From Xylogone sp. PMI_703 (taxonomy: Eukaryota > Ascomycota > Leotiomycetes): a stretch of DNA of 64,000 bases. The stretch is taken from NCBI GenBank assembly GCA_021399445.1, contig JAJTUQ010000003.1:6138001-6202000 (forward strand). Reading direction: 5' to 3'. The position numbers and the translations under genes were made by a program. Below the pieces are notes generated by a model. That model was not told the origin of the DNA, ran no database searches, and saw only the letters and a list, made by a program, of their open reading frames with translations. Below are positions 33,806-46,594 of the stretch, in pieces (the first letter of the stretch is position 1; the number at the start of each line of letters is the position of its first letter).

Positions 33806-35675
33806 TCAGACAGTCTGAGTGACTACTTCTCCGGTATTCCTCCGCGAATTCGCCGGTCGCCCTCTTGACAGCGCGATGCTGTTCCTCCGGCTTCCCGTCT
33901 GGCTCCGGACCTTGGTGTCCTGGACGGAGCGGGCGTGGGAGCTGGCTCTCGAGTAGGGGATTCGAGAGGGAGGCTGTCCGGTGGTATCGCCGCCGTGAGG
34001 GTGAGTCTCCCTCTCGTGCTGAAGTTGCTGGGCGAAGGGAGAGCGCTTCCGAAGGACCGGGCCCTTCCAGTAGATCACGTAAACGGCGATGATCAGCAGG
34101 AAGGAGATGCAGACTGGGGAGACATGTTAACAGATGTACTATGAGATGAATGACGGGGCTGAACTTACAGAGGATCGTCGAGGCATACGCCAGAGGGTTG
34201 CTTCCGATGTTCGTGAAGAAAGGCGTTGCCGGGATGGTCAGGACACCAGCAAGGAAGTCTCGAGACCATCCATTGCCACCCGTTGCCGACGCAGAGTATG
34301 GCCCATAGGCGCAGATCATGTAGTCGATGGTCGCCATGTAGATGGCGTAGTTGGCGATACCGACAATGGCAGCGAAGACCATGGAGCCGATCCAGTGAAT
34401 TGGCGGTCCGGTGCTGGTCCAGGCGAAACCGATCAGGCCGATGGGGAGGCAGGGCACGGTGTACAGGAGCCACCACAGACGAGACTCGTACTGAGCCCGC
34501 TCATCATGTGGCTTGGCCCGTCGTTCCTTGATATTCCTTCTGATGGCAGGAATAAAGGATATGTACGCGATGACATATCCAATCAAGATCGGGATGAACG
34601 AAAGACCGAGAGCGACCGTGCCGAAGCCCCATTGCTTGTAGACCAAGGCGAAGGACTGGATGAACATGAAGATCAGGGCGTCGCTGAAACCACTGAGTAG
34701 GGAGAGCGTGAGCACAATGGGTTCCATCAAGAACATCTTGAATGGCCGGATCCAGGTCGACAAAACCTCTCTCATGGAGAAGCGCTCGTGGAAGGGGACG
34801 AGCTCGCTTGGCCCATAGAGATTGGGCTCCTTGCCACTCTCACGCCGCTTCTTTGCGATGCGGTCCATCATGATCGTGGACCGGGTTTCTGGGACCAAGA
34901 AGAGGTGCAGCAACTGGACGAAACCGCCGAAGATGAGCTGGATCCAGATGCACCAGCGCCATGGAAGATATTCCTCCACGAATCCACCGACAACCGGGCC
35001 CAGAACAGATCCACCAACCGAGGAGAAGACGACGTAGGCAACGGCGTACTGCTGGGTGTCTGCCTCCCACATGTCGGCAATCATACCCAGCGTGACGGAA
35101 CCACCAGCCGACGCGAGACCTCCGAGAGCACGACCCGCCATGATCGTTCCGAAATTCTTAGCCAAGGCGACGGGAAGCTGGAAGACGTTGACAAGGAACA
35201 AACTGGCCTGGAGGACCGGCTTGCGACCGATCTCCTCACTCCATGGGGCCCAAAGCTCGCAACCGAAAGCGTAGAGGATGAGGAAGATCATGGCACCGCA
35301 GCGAGCGGCCTGCTCGCTGACGTGGAACTCCTCAGAGATGCCACCGACGGCATTGGAGTACAGGCTGGTGTTAAAGTTCATTGACACCTGTACGATGAAG
35401 ATGATCGTGAGGATCATCCACTTCTTCCACGTTGGGAAGCCAAAACCCAGCTCATCGTAGCATTCCTCCTCGGTGATGATGAGCCGGCCGTTCGTCTCGG
35501 TCTTGTGGATGGCCTCGAAGCCATGGGTGTGTCGAGACCGCTGGGGGGCTACGGGATGCTGCTTCTCAGCATCCTCGACTTCGGTGGTCGAGCTAGAATC
35601 GGAAGGGCCCTCTGGGGGAGCGGCCTCATGCTTCTCGTTGAGAGGCTGCTGTGTGGCACCCTCGGTGGATGCCAT
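33806..35675 (-). CDS. MFS drug/polyamine:H+ antiporter (DHA1 type), 2 exons
   Basis: Exons 35675-34169 and 34113-33806 encode 604 residues. A long acidic, Ser/Thr-rich cytosolic N-terminus (about 1-85) ends before helix 1 (KKWMILTIIFIVQVSMN). The signature loop is present as WAPWSEEIGRKPVL and motif C as SVGGSVLGPVVGGFVEE, as in DHA1 exporters. About 12 helices are seen, with the central loop near 280-320; the last helix (FCISFLLIIAVYVIYW) lies in exon 2, followed by a basic Ser/Arg-rich tail. Reading through the single intron would give a wrong, longer C-terminus. It probably exports polyamines or toxic compounds at the plasma membrane. Codon use is much more GC-rich than in the neighbouring genes. 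Confidence 0.88.
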
Positions 35676-38345
35676 GGTGAAGGTTGTATATCGATGGCGA
35701 GATATAAGAAGAAAGTAAAGAAAGAAAAAAGAGTAGGGAAGATAGAAGTTATATAAGAGAAGGACAGCCAGGAACCTGGCAGCCTAGTGAATATGAAAGC
35801 TCCTTGACAGAGTGAATGTGTGTATGGGGAGTGCCAGGCTATATAGTCTGGAGTGCATTCACTGTAGAGAATTTTTTCCGAGCGAGGAGATCAGCATGGA
35901 CTCACCGAAGAATATATACCAAAGGGCAGTCTGAACGTCAATCCGCGTTCGGGGTTCAGACTAGTCCACACCGGTATCAAGACGCTGGAACTACGCAGCT
36001 ACGACAGTAAACTAGGAGGACGACGGACTACCCTGACGCCTGAGTGATGTGGGGAGCATCTACAGTAATCCGGGCTAGAGACGCTGAATCCGTACGTCAT
36101 TATCCAGGAGTAGACTGGCACGACTGGGGAGAAGTTAGCACAACCTCCAGGATTACCCACCGTTAGTAGACATTTCGTCTTGCGAGTGCCCTTGGACTGC
36201 CCTTCTGTCAGGTTGTGAGGCGAACCCATGGGGGATGGGTCCACTCCGCCGCAACTGAAACCCCCATGAATGAATGCTTCAGACTGGCTGGGCTGGGTGG
36301 AATTGGAATTCGAGTCAGTTGAAATTGCGACTTGATCCCTGGAATCCCCATCTTTTTGAGCCCTGGGGGTTAGTGATGGCGAAAGGGCAGTTGCTTTGAT
36401 AAGAATGACGTTGATACCTGTGATGTTGTAATAAGTCAAGTCAACTGGTCGGACTGGAACGAAAGGCGGCAAAGGGCCCAGTCAGCATCGCTCGCTTAGC
36501 CCTCTTCGCTTCGTGCAGCGTCCACGCCCATTCGCCACTTTTTTCTTACTGTGGAAAGCACGAGAAGTACGAGGCAAAAATCACAGTACGCGCTGCTTGT
36601 ATCCACGTCCTGTACGCGACAAGGCGGAGAAGAGCTGGAGATGTGGGAATGAGGAGAATAATGGGGGAGGATGTTACGGAGAAACAAACACAATGCATGG
36701 AGAAGAGATAAAGAGAAAAGGGGCCCACGGATCGTACGGAGCTCGCAGCTGTCGAGATGCATTGGAGTTATTGGCTTGGCGAGCACATTCCTGGTGGATA
36801 TCGTGGATACAGAATGCAAGTACCTGGTGTTATCGAGGGATCGTCTGTTGGAGGTGGTGAGAACGTGGTGGTGAGCATGGTGGTGATAACCTCTCGAGCC
36901 TCTCACGCCTCTCACGCTTCTCTGTACGATGGAGCCTCCTCCGTCGCAGACCCTCTTTTCTCGCGGATAGTCGGCAGCTCCTGCGTCTTTTCGTCCTCGC
37001 CATCCCACGGTCTTCGCAACAGATATCGATATCAAATCCGATCGGGCATGAGACGAACTCTTGGTTATCGCATTATCTCTGCTATCGCTACCTTCGAAAG
37101 AGATTCCTCATCGTGTAAATCTTCGTCGCTCTTCTCGGGCTCCAACGCCCTGAGCAACTGACGTCTAACTGCAGCCAACAGGAATGCCCGGAGCATCAAG
37201 AGGCGTCGTCGGAGCGATGATGATGATGGTGCTAAGGGAATGATGCGCCAGGAAATCCAAGAAACCAAGCTTTGGCTCATCCGCCCTGGTCTTGAGATCT
37301 TGACAATCCTGTCCCAAAGCGTGCACTGGTTGCTGGTTCGGGAGCGAAAATTTTCCCCTGCGATCGATCTTGCCCGAGTCCGTTCACTGCTTCGGCGTCA
37401 CGTGCGCGTCTCCCTTGTATCTACTCAGCCCTTCCCGTCTGACAATGACGACGATGGACGAATGCAGGATTCGTATTGCTTTTGTTGTTGTTGGATTTGC
37501 ACAAGAGTATTCTCAATTTCTAAGCACACAACTCGAATGTGTGATGCGCGCAGTATTATTCAGGTTTTATGCTCCTTCATTGCGGCTATGCTACTCTACA
37601 GTACATCTACAATTGCGCACAAAGCACGAGTCACGCATCCAGCAATCATCGGCTCCCAGACCCGCAGTATCACCGAGTTCATGCCCTGCACGTGACTACT
37701 ATCTCCATCAGCAACCCCAGGGTCCTCTCCAGAGCTGCACGAGGCTGTTGACGCTCCACAGATCAGCGTGCAACTCCCGCAGCATTGAACTCCAATAATT
37801 CCCTGCTATCAACTGATAATTAAGGGAGTTGCGCCATTTTATACCCCGTCGAGCCCGTGTACCCCACTGCCCGACTCACCGTGTTGGAGTCGAGGGTCTG
37901 TCGTGCTCGAACCACGGATCCAGACGGTCGTCTATGGAGTTAGTTCAGGGGCACAGAATGTGATTTGGAGTGCTGTTTAGGTAATGCCAACCAGACGTGC
38001 CTGAACACTACTTGAATTATCTATGAGTGACCGATCAGGAAGATGTCCAAAGGCTTCCCTGTTGAGAACAGCGCCGAGAGCGCTTGGAGAATAGCCCCGG
38101 ACTCCAAGTCTCAAGAAGGATACCAAAGATACTTGGAACGACGATCATCATAGAAAATTTCGATGGACTGAAAGTTCGCTTCAACAGGTAACAAATCTCT
38201 TGTTGATTCAGTTATTTCAAATTCTTGTAGATGATATTGCTACCCCTATATCCCTCTTTGGCCGCCTTGAAAGGCGACGTTTTCAATTTCTTCATCTTCA
38301 CCTCCAACCCAGCCAACATCCTTTCAGGGGCGCAGAAGAAGACAT
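35676..38345. other. long GC-richer intergenic region
   Basis: About 2.7 kb with many overlapping medium ORFs on both strands, as expected from GC-rich non-coding DNA; none shows a family motif. It contains the promoter of the DHA1 gene and CTCTCACGC-like short repeats near 36900. Confidence 0.45.
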
Positions 38346-40623
38346 TCAGACCTCCGGTACAGCTTCAGCCTGCGAAATATGCTCCACTTTGCCCGTAACC
38401 ATCGTCTTCTCATCAAAGGCTGTGAGCGCTTCACCGTGTGTCATATCGCGATCAAACAGCGCTCCAACCTTGGTGGCTTCATGGTCCAAAAATACCCACG
38501 GTGTGCGGCCCTTGATAAAGAGGAAGTCCATCTCCTCGAGCGTCTTACCGGCTGACTCCTACAGTGATACCCTCGTTAGAGAATGTGATTATGAGTATAT
38601 AACTACGGATGTCGACTTACCGGGAAGAACAGGTAACACACAATCGATATCAAAACACAGATGGCGGCAAATATGATGTATAACTTCCAGCTGCCTCCAA
38701 GTCAACCTTCATGTCCCCACGCACCTTTTTTGAGAGATAAATAACATACCTGATCTTATTCATCGCTGTCGGGATATACAGAGCAAACCAAAAGTTCTAG
38801 CGAGTCATCAGCCAGCTGGTTCCATTCTTTCGAAGCACTATCCAAACTCACCACAAACCAATTCGTCGCAGAGGTCATGGAAGTGCCCTTACTACGCATG
38901 TTCGTAGCAAAGATCTCTGGTGGATAGACCCACGCGACACAAGCCCAAGTCAACGCAAACCAGGCAACGTAGATATACACGAATGCAATCGCGGCATGTG
39001 AGGCCGACTTATCGGTAAAGTCGAAATTCGTCTTCTTGGTAAGATGGTCGTATACCGGGTTACCTTTCGTTACCATGATCACGCCAATCAGTAACATGGA
39101 GACAGCCATACCGATACCTCCAATAACCATGGGCTTGCGTCTTCCCCAGGAGTCGATGTACCACATGTTTATCCATGTAATCACGTTGAGGACTGCGCCC
39201 TGGATGCCGTTTGCGAGTAAAGAAGCCTGAGTACCCTGGATTCCGGCTTGCTGGAACAAAAACACGGCGTAGTACATAATCCTAGATTGAAAATCAGTAG
39301 CTAGTCCAGACGCTATTAAGAGATGAAGCCCCGTACACATTAATACCAGTAACTTGTTGCCAGAATTGCTGTGTTCATATCCATGGTTAGCTTGTTTACT
39401 CGACAGCTCGAGAGATGAGAGAGGCACTCACGACGCCAATGCCAATCCACATACGACGAGCATGCTCTCCGAATAAAAGTGAAATGTACGAAGGATCCTG
39501 ATGCTCCTTCTCGAACTTGATCTTCGATATAATTTCCGCAAGTTCGGCCTGGACGTATAAATCTTCGGTGTTTCCACGAGCGTGTACTTTGGCTAACACC
39601 CGAAGCGCATCTTCATGGCGATCTTGCGCAACCAGCCAACGGGGAGACTCTGGTAGGAAATACATCGTAACATGCAGGGCTATGGTAGCCTAGGCAATAC
39701 AATTCTAAGTTATCTGCTGTTTCTTTCTTACTTTGCGAAGAGAGTAACTTACGACCATCTGCAGACCCATGGGAAGCCTCCATGCTGCAGAGCCATCGAT
39801 GAAGCTGGAAGCGTACTGGATCCAGAACGCGACGAGGATTCCTAGATTGATGAAGCATTGCTGCGCGGAGATAATGCGTCCTCGAACCCTATAATTTACA
39901 TGTTAGTCTCAAGTAATAGACAGCTCCAGCGAGTGGCAGGGTAAGAAATACTCTCTCGGTGCAATTTCACTCTGATACAGCGGCACCTATTTCATAAAAC
40001 CATTAGCATAATAATCCAAGAAAAACATCAAAAAAGCCAGCTGCACAATCTCACCATCATCGCAAGACACCCGTTTCCTAAGCCATTGATCACACGCCCT
40101 GCCACTAATGCGGCAAGGCCGTTCGCGGCGCAAGCTATGGCGCAGCCAACCGTGAAGAGCGCGGAGCCAAAAAGGATAGTCTTCTTCCGCCCAAACCTAT
40201 CCGCAAGGAAGGCTCCGGTCAAGAGTGATCCAGCGAAGGCGCCGGCCTGGATTGATGCGGTGATTCCTCCCTGGCGGAAGTTGGATGGGTAGTTGAAGTA
40301 CTCCAGGAACTGGGGCATCGCCAGGATACCGCCTTCGGTGGCGCACATCTGTTAGAAGATTCGATTTCAATGGCAATGGGTACGGTAGGTTGGACTTACT
40401 CATTGACCCGGTGTCCTATTTAGGGTGATGATTAATTTCTTATTCTACCTTTTGATAAGTGGTGCATAGGAGAGGGGGAGTACTCACATAGCCAAATGCC
40501 AGACCACCTGTACAAGGCGCGATGCCGTACAAATATATCGCCTAGCCCCAGTGTATCTAAGTTAATCCCCCAGCATTTCCATCAGACGGACAGTAGGGTA
40601 TGGTACATTACCTTCGAAGGCAT
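38346..40623 (-). CDS. sugar transporter (MFS, sugar porter family), 12 exons
   Basis: Exons 40623-40612, 40541-40488, 40415-40400, 40332-40055, 39986-39952, 39888-39753, 39689-39432, 39368-39337, 39281-38852, 38796-38750, 38690-38621 and 38558-38346 give 526 residues. All sugar-porter signatures appear once spliced: GYDTGSMSG, ADRFGRKKT, VPLYQSEIAPREVRGR, PESPRWL, QFWQQVTGIN, DSWGRRKP, PPEIFATNMRSKG and the final PESAGKTLEEMDFLF. Twelve helices are expected at the plasma membrane. The substrate (hexose, glycerol or another polyol) cannot be decided from sequence alone. Exons of 12 and 16 bases and several splice sites with near-by decoys make automated models here unreliable; for example the GAAG acceptor at 40333, not CTAACAG, restores the DTGSMSG motif. 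Confidence 0.88.
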
Positions 40624-42028
40624 GGCTACTCAATGTAGGAGCTTAACTCAGAGAATAACCTTAAACCTCAAGGAGCACAACCAACAGAACCTCCAAAACC
40701 AGAACCCGTTCAAGCTCGAGACGGGGTCCTAGGTATATATACACAAGTTCGTATTTCCTTAGTTCCCTCTCCACAATTGTGTGTCATTAGTCAACCCACG
40801 CCTCAGCAGCAGTAGCACTACTTAACTAAAGAGAACTTAATTAGAGAGACCCAACCTCCCAGCGAACAAATAGACAAGACAAAAACAAGCATTCCTGCGG
40901 GCCGCTTGAATGGAAAATAGGACCAGAGCTAACTACCCTTTCGCACCGAAAATCTCTCCCCAACCCGGGTAATTTGGAGGGCTGTTATTCGTGGAATACG
41001 GGCTTTTTGTTGTTGCACCTTTCGACGTTGCATGGGGGAGGCGTTGAGATGTTCGGAAGGGGTAATGATGTGCGGAAGTTGTCTCTCTAGCAAGTGGCAC
41101 GTTTTCTTGGTCGTCATAATTGTAGAGATGAGTGCTTTGGCTGCGGTGACGGTTATGATCTAAATTCAATGTTATGATAGCTTTAATGCTAAGGAAGATC
41201 AATCTATCTTCTGAGATTCCCATGGGAATTATATCTCTTGGCGATAGCACCGTCTTGGTATCGATAACATCTACTGATCGCCACACCAGCTCGTGGAAAG
41301 ATGCACATTCACCGAGAGGTCGATCAGCGGAGCAAGAATGGGGGAGCTGGGGCAAAGAAGAATAACCTGTCGAGCATGTGCAGTACCTTGGTCGTGCGGG
41401 GTGTTGATACACCGGGCCTCCGCATTCTTTGGTTGGGTTTTGCGGGTCTCTGGGGTTCAATTGATGCTACGTTGTACGGCGCGGTTTTACCGGTAGGTTG
41501 GCACGTCCGAATGGGTAGTGATTCCTCATCTGGTGTGTTGGTTTCGTATTTTGAATATTGAATTCTAGGTAAGACTTGTTATTCCAATAATTAGGCTTTG
41601 GTTATTTTCATAAAGATTTTTTTCTTTTAGAGTTATGATCTCATCTGATTGTTTTGAAATATAAGCTTATGTTTAGACTCGGATGTGGACCCAGGTGGAT
41701 AGATGTGAATATATTACGGTCTATATTTGAGCAACATGCTCGTTGCATTATTTTCTCTATTTCTTCTACTAGTCAAGTATTGTATAATGTGTTTGCATTA
41801 TAATGTGCAAAAAAAACCATGCTTGAAATCACCTGTCACAATTGTATGAAAAGGTGGCAGTCGGCCCGGCCTTGAACCTCTTCACCGAATTCAACCAATA
41901 CTTAGACCAGATGTACAAGCAGCGACGGTACTATAATAAATACATAGATACAATCTGTAATGCAGATATAAAACATTCTACTTTAATATTCGAGGAACAT
42001 ATAATACACGTAGATTCTACACGCGGCC
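40624..42028. other. intergenic, no gene recognised
   Basis: Upstream of the sugar transporter and downstream of the FAD oxidase. Overlapping frames at 40933-41561 on both strands have no family motif. Confidence 0.45.
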
Positions 42029-43582
42029 TCATTCTCTCGCAACACAGAATGTGTTCGGCGTAAAAGTCCCATCAGGATCAGCCTGCCTCCGTATCTTCCG
42101 CAGGTTATCATACTTCTCCCGGCTGTCATAATAGTGATTCCAACATTTGTCTAGATCGAAGTCCCCGAAAGAGCCCCATAACATACGCCGGTCGTCCTTC
42201 GAGAACTTCCCGTTGGCTCCTACGCCTTCCTGGTTATTGACCCGCACCCAGTCTTCTGCCGTCTGCTTATACCCCGGGGCATAGAAACAATCCATAACAC
42301 TACAAACAGTGGAATCTCTCCAGCTGTAAGAAGTACCATTATCGCGGTTGGTGTAGAACTGGGAATTCTTGCCGCCAAAGCATTGGAATTGCGCAAGCAC
42401 GAAACACTTGTGTTTCAGAGGCTTCACGATCCCATCGATCCGTTTGGTGGCCCATTTCGCCCAGCCATCAGCTGAAAGAGTCTTTGAATTTGTGAAGTGA
42501 GCAGCTTTGATGTAAGGATGGTTGAATTCTCGCACATTCGTGAAGATCCATTGTCCGGTCAACTCAGACATGGGCTTCGTCCTCACGGGCAGATCGAGGA
42601 GAGATCCCTCTCGGATTCGCTCGAACCAGCTCATATCGCACACATCGTCCTTTGAAAACGGCACCCATTGAGCACCAGCAAGGATCATAGCAGGCCAAAA
42701 TGGCATGCTATCTTTTCCGAAAAGCTCGGGATGGTCCTCTTTCATTTTCTCGTCGATTCCCTCCTCCCCCGGTAACCAGTCTAGAAGCTGGTTCTGTGCA
42801 CTAAGCACGGTGATAGAGAAGTCGTAGTTGCGTGGGAAGTTCTCGTCCTCTGACATCTCTACTAGGATATCTAGAAGTCGATTCAGCGTCTCCGGATTGT
42901 AGCAATACATGGCCTTCAGCCCTTTCGAGCCGACGTGGTCTTCATCGCGGTGGACTTTGATGGTGAAATGGGTGATAACACCGAGGTTTCCAGGACTTCC
43001 TCCAAGGATTGCCCCAAATAAATCCGCATCACTCTTCTTCGTCACTTCCTTGACTTGACCTGCGTGATCGACAATCTCAATTGAGACGACATGGTCTCCC
43101 AAGAGGCCAAAACTGCGGCCCAGCTGCCCAAATCCACCTGTTTGCACATGGCCACCTAGATGGACGTCTACACATTGTCCATGAGGGACAAAAACCTTGT
43201 GCTCTCTTAGGAACTTGTTGAACTCCCCAAGACCCCAGCTAACGCTAGTTCGAACATAGGTTTGTCCATCCGCTACAAAAATCCGTCGATCGTTCGGTCC
43301 TCTAAGAGCATTCTTCAAATCCATCTGAATGTTAGGAGCGCAAGTTGATGAAGCCCCACTGTATTGATGGCCTCCTGTCCTGATCGCCACTGCAACACCC
43401 TGCGACTTGGCATGCTTCAGAATTGATGCAATCTCTTCTATGCTGGTGGGGTACACCACGAGGGCCGGATCCATGCGGCTTTCCGTTACATGGCTAGAAG
43501 TAGCATATTGATATGTGTGGTCATCGTATTCTTCCGCACCTTTAACAATCTGTTTACAAGAGATTCCACTGATAGTAGCCAT
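42029..43582 (-). CDS. BBE-type FAD-linked oxidase with bicovalent flavin signature, single exon
   Basis: 517 residues. The PCMH-type FAD domain (about 30-215) has the TGGHQYSG motif with His72 and the HGQCVDVHLGGH motif with Cys137, the two residues that form the 8alpha-histidyl and 6-cysteinyl links to FAD in the berberine-bridge-like family. The C-terminal BBE motif NLRKIRRQADPDGTFTPNTF is complete. No clear secretion signal is seen, unlike many secreted sugar oxidases. Such enzymes oxidise C-N or C-O bonds or form rings in secondary metabolism. It lies about 2 kb from a GliT-like flavoprotein on the same strand and may belong to the same pathway. The substrate is unknown. Confidence 0.88.
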   Translation of the reverse strand: MATISGISCKQIVKGAEEYDDHTYQYATSSHVTESRMDPALVVYPTSIEEIASILKHAKSQGVAVAIRTGGHQYSGASSTCAPNIQMDLKNALRGPNDRRIFVADGQTYVRTSVSWGLGEFNKFLREHKVFVPHGQCVDVHLGGHVQTGGFGQLGRSFGLLGDHVVSIEIVDHAGQVKEVTKKSDADLFGAILGGSPGNLGVITHFTIKVHRDEDHVGSKGLKAMYCYNPETLNRLLDILVEMSEDENFPRNYDFSITVLSAQNQLLDWLPGEEGIDEKMKEDHPELFGKDSMPFWPAMILAGAQWVPFSKDDVCDMSWFERIREGSLLDLPVRTKPMSELTGQWIFTNVREFNHPYIKAAHFTNSKTLSADGWAKWATKRIDGIVKPLKHKCFVLAQFQCFGGKNSQFYTNRDNGTSYSWRDSTVCSVMDCFYAPGYKQTAEDWVRVNNQEGVGANGKFSKDDRRMLWGSFGDFDLDKCWNHYYDSREKYDNLRKIRRQADPDGTFTPNTFCVARE

Positions 43583-45476
43583 GATAGGAAATAGAGCGAC
43601 TGGTGCGTTGATGTTGCGCTTCTAGTGGCCGGGGGATGCCATCTTATATTAACATTACATGCAGCATCTCGCGGGCTGTGCCGGGACTAATGTTTGTAAG
43701 TGGTGGTGAGGCTGAGTGGTCAGCTTCCAATATTCCTGTCAGCTCGTGGAGGTGGGTTTGCCCAGGAACCAAGAGGAGGAAGGTATCCACTGTGAGCAAA
43801 AGGAATACAATCCATCTTTTCTCAACCTGGGGCTGAATCCCGAGGAATCCGTCCACGCTGTAAGGCTGTCATGGACAAGATAAGCTCAGGTAAGAGAACC
43901 AATTGATTCCATGTTTCCGTCATCCGCAATTCTAGTGACGAGGAGACATGAGAGAGGCTTGGTGAACAGGAGGGGTGAAGGCGTTCCTGAATTTGTATAG
44001 CCTCGGTGAGGGCCCAAAACGACAACCATTATTGCGACATTGGCCCACTTCCTCGGCGCTTAAGTCGAGCTGTGGCGCACCTTCTCAGCCAAAAGTCGCC
44101 TGTTCCTTCGTTTTTCGTAACGTTGGCTGAGGGAGCTGAAAAGAACCGAGTCAGCAGCTGAGAACTTTCGCTTCAGCGAACCAAACTATTGCCGTAACAC
44201 AATCCCCCGTCACGTGACGACGCAATCTGGACACATAGGTCGCTGTGGTCCTGGTTATAGAAATGGTTCATTGCAGTGCTCAAAGGCTGTTGTGTTGATT
44301 GTTTAGGTCACAATAACAGTGCCCTGTATTATGAGGTAATATTGATAGCCTGTTTACTTGTAACCGCCTGTAGCCGAAAAGCCATAACGGAAAGCGGGCA
44401 CCTCCGCTTGAGCCTAGCTCTATGCTCTTTCACCTTATACCTTTGAAGTCACCGAGCTGCTTTAAATTGCTTTTGGAGAGGTCATATGGTTTATGGGGAC
44501 TCATACATTCAGTCGAGTCTCAGAGAAGAATGATTGTGACTTCAATGCAGGAAGGGGAACATGCTCAACCCTCGACAGCCGGGATCTCTTAGAAGATGCT
44601 GATACAATTTTGGTTCATGACGGGAGACCTCAAGTAAGGTGTGATAATGTCATTTAGCAACATCAAGCCTATCAGAATTATCTCTAATAATAAGCTTGAG
44701 ATGGCATGCACCTCCTGATCCATGATCAGTTCAATGGAGTGACCCAGTACACATTTAGCTCTAGCTTCTACCTCGCCCTCTGTCTTACTAGCTTTCTTTT
44801 CAGTTTTGCCTTCTGATCGATATGCTTTCTGTGCTTTCCTCCCGTTAGCGATTCAGCAAGGCTGTAGCCCCACTCTCATCGTGGCCGCAACCTGACTCTG
44901 GTGCGAACATAAGAAATATGTTAATCATCGCCTCGATGCAATCCCGCATACATAGATTCTCCAGACTTCTTTCCAGCGATAAGTAGGGCGAGGAGCATAC
45001 ATGAGTTGAATGAGAGGCTTGGTTATCGGTGAAACCTGGCTTCATGGTAAATTTATGTGCTAGTAACCACAATCACAACAGCATCGTTATGGGTATCTTA
45101 TTACTCGCCAACAAAATGGATATTGTACTTCTTATTTAAGCAACTTGGTACTATTATTTGATGTAACTATGATTACAAGACTGACATGATATGATTAACA
45201 GTACATAGGCAGGCTTTATGAGCTTTTTATCTGACTGGTATAATATCTCAACATCAAGAGATATTGCGGCAAGCCTTATTCTAGAATCTTCGCCTCATTT
45301 CCTCACAAAGGTACCATATTGGATATCAGCGACGAGTTTTAAAGATGGAGTTTACTTAATCTGCTCTTTTTAGGGAGTTGAACTGAGAATAATAACCTTT
45401 TATTTTAGTTTCTCATATGCTTAATTTACGGTTGTTCATACTTCAGAGACACACAGCCATCAATAGAAACACACTC
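43583..45476. other. intergenic with one dispersed repeat copy
   Basis: No gene recognised. It contains repeat copy A (about 44902-45090). A minus-strand frame 45072-44845 overlaps this repeat and has no known family. Confidence 0.45.
44902..45090 (+). repeat. dispersed repeat, copy A
   Basis: Resembles 49898-50110 in the same orientation. Shared words include GAAATAT, GATTCTCCAG, TGAGAGGCTTGGT and ATAAATTTA/GTAAATTTA. Differences are biased to C/T and G/A, with this copy keeping more C and G. Confidence 0.55.
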
Positions 45477-46594
45477 CTACAACTCTTGATGAAATCCCAA
45501 CTCTGCTGTTTTTATCATCGGTTCTGCTTGGAGCTGAGAGACTAGTCCACCGGCAGCGAGAGATCCCATTGCAATTGCAGGGGTGACAGCCTTGAACAGG
45601 GTGGCACAGTCCCCAACTGCGAACACACCGGGGATACTGGTCTCGTAGAAGGGCTGCGATGTTTGGATATCCCCTTCTTTTGTCAAAGCCAAAGATAGCT
45701 GGTCAGCAAATGGCCCGTTTATCTCTGTCTTTGGATTATATACCTGCAGATACAGAGTCAGAACTACAATTCCTCATGAACTGCCAAACTGGATACTTAC
45801 CAAGAAGCCCTCTTCTTTCATCTCTGCCTGATCTTTGAAGTGGACAATGACGGTCTTGTCGTCCTCCCCCTTCTGGAATCGAACGATCTGTCGCGAATCC
45901 AACCGAAGCCAAGATTCGGATTCGGGAGCTACATTTCTGATCTCAGCTACAAGGTCGTCATTGCTATGGGTATAAACCGTGACAGATTGTGAGAGCTGGT
46001 GGGCCATGCGTGCCAGATGCAGAGCCCGTTGCACGTTCGCAAGAGGCCCTAGGGCAAGGATGCCGACTGTCTCCTGGCCCCGGTCTTCGTATCCGTCACA
46101 GAACAAGCAGTGATAACTGAGAGCTGTGAGCATTTTAATATCGATCCCAAATATCATGGTCCAACGCACATTCCGTTTGCCCAACACTCAGAGTACCCTT
46201 CAATGTCTAGTGGGATATCCCGGACGCCGGTTGCCAAAACGACCTTCCGACCATACCACTTATTGCCATCAGCGTCGCACGCCTGAAATAGTTGCTTTTC
46301 GTCAATCTTCCGAATTGATTCGATCGAGGTGTTCTGAAACTGAATGGTTGCGTATCGGTTGGAGATATCAGCCCGACCTGCAGCTCGCAGCTCCCCAGGG
46401 TTCCGGTGGTCCCAGCCAAGGACGTTATGCATATGCTGCGTCTTCGCATTGCGATAGACTCCTGAGTCGAATACAACCGCTGTATGTAGCTGACGTGCTA
46501 GACCAGTTGCGGTTGACAGGCCTGCTGGGCCGGCGCCAATAATGAGGACGTCAACCAGCAGCGCCCCATTAGCTAGAAGTTTTCCAATCGTCAT
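45477..46594 (-). CDS. GliT-like thioredoxin reductase-type flavoprotein (dithiol oxidase), 3 exons
   Basis: Exons 46594-46170, 46116-45801 and 45743-45477 encode 335 residues, typical for this class. FAD binding is shown by [16 protein letters not shown] (residues 14-29) and by [10 protein letters not shown] near the C-terminus. The redox pair is a CLFC motif (Cys145 and Cys148), reached only when intron 1 ends at GCTCTCAG. The second Rossmann site reads [10 protein letters not shown] rather than GxGxxA, as in oxygen-using dithiol oxidases of the GliT/HlmI/DepH type that do not depend on NADPH. Those enzymes form disulphides in epidithio compounds and protect the producer. The adjacent DHA2 exporter on the same strand supports a self-protection role. 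A general thioredoxin reductase is less likely. No NRPS is in the window. Confidence 0.85.

Noticed and set aside
36513..36860. Plus-strand frame with several Trp and Cys residues
   Set aside because: No motif, and it overlaps a longer frame on the other strand that also lacks a motif.
35999..37800. Several overlapping frames of 100-180 codons
   Set aside because: They lie on both strands in GC-rich DNA, overlap one another and show no family motif.
40933..41561. 175-codon minus-strand and 86-codon plus-strand frames
   Set aside because: Mutually overlapping, low-complexity composition, no homology recognised.
44845..45072. 75-codon minus-strand frame
   Set aside because: It lies in dispersed repeat copy A, and the matching frame in copy B is interrupted.
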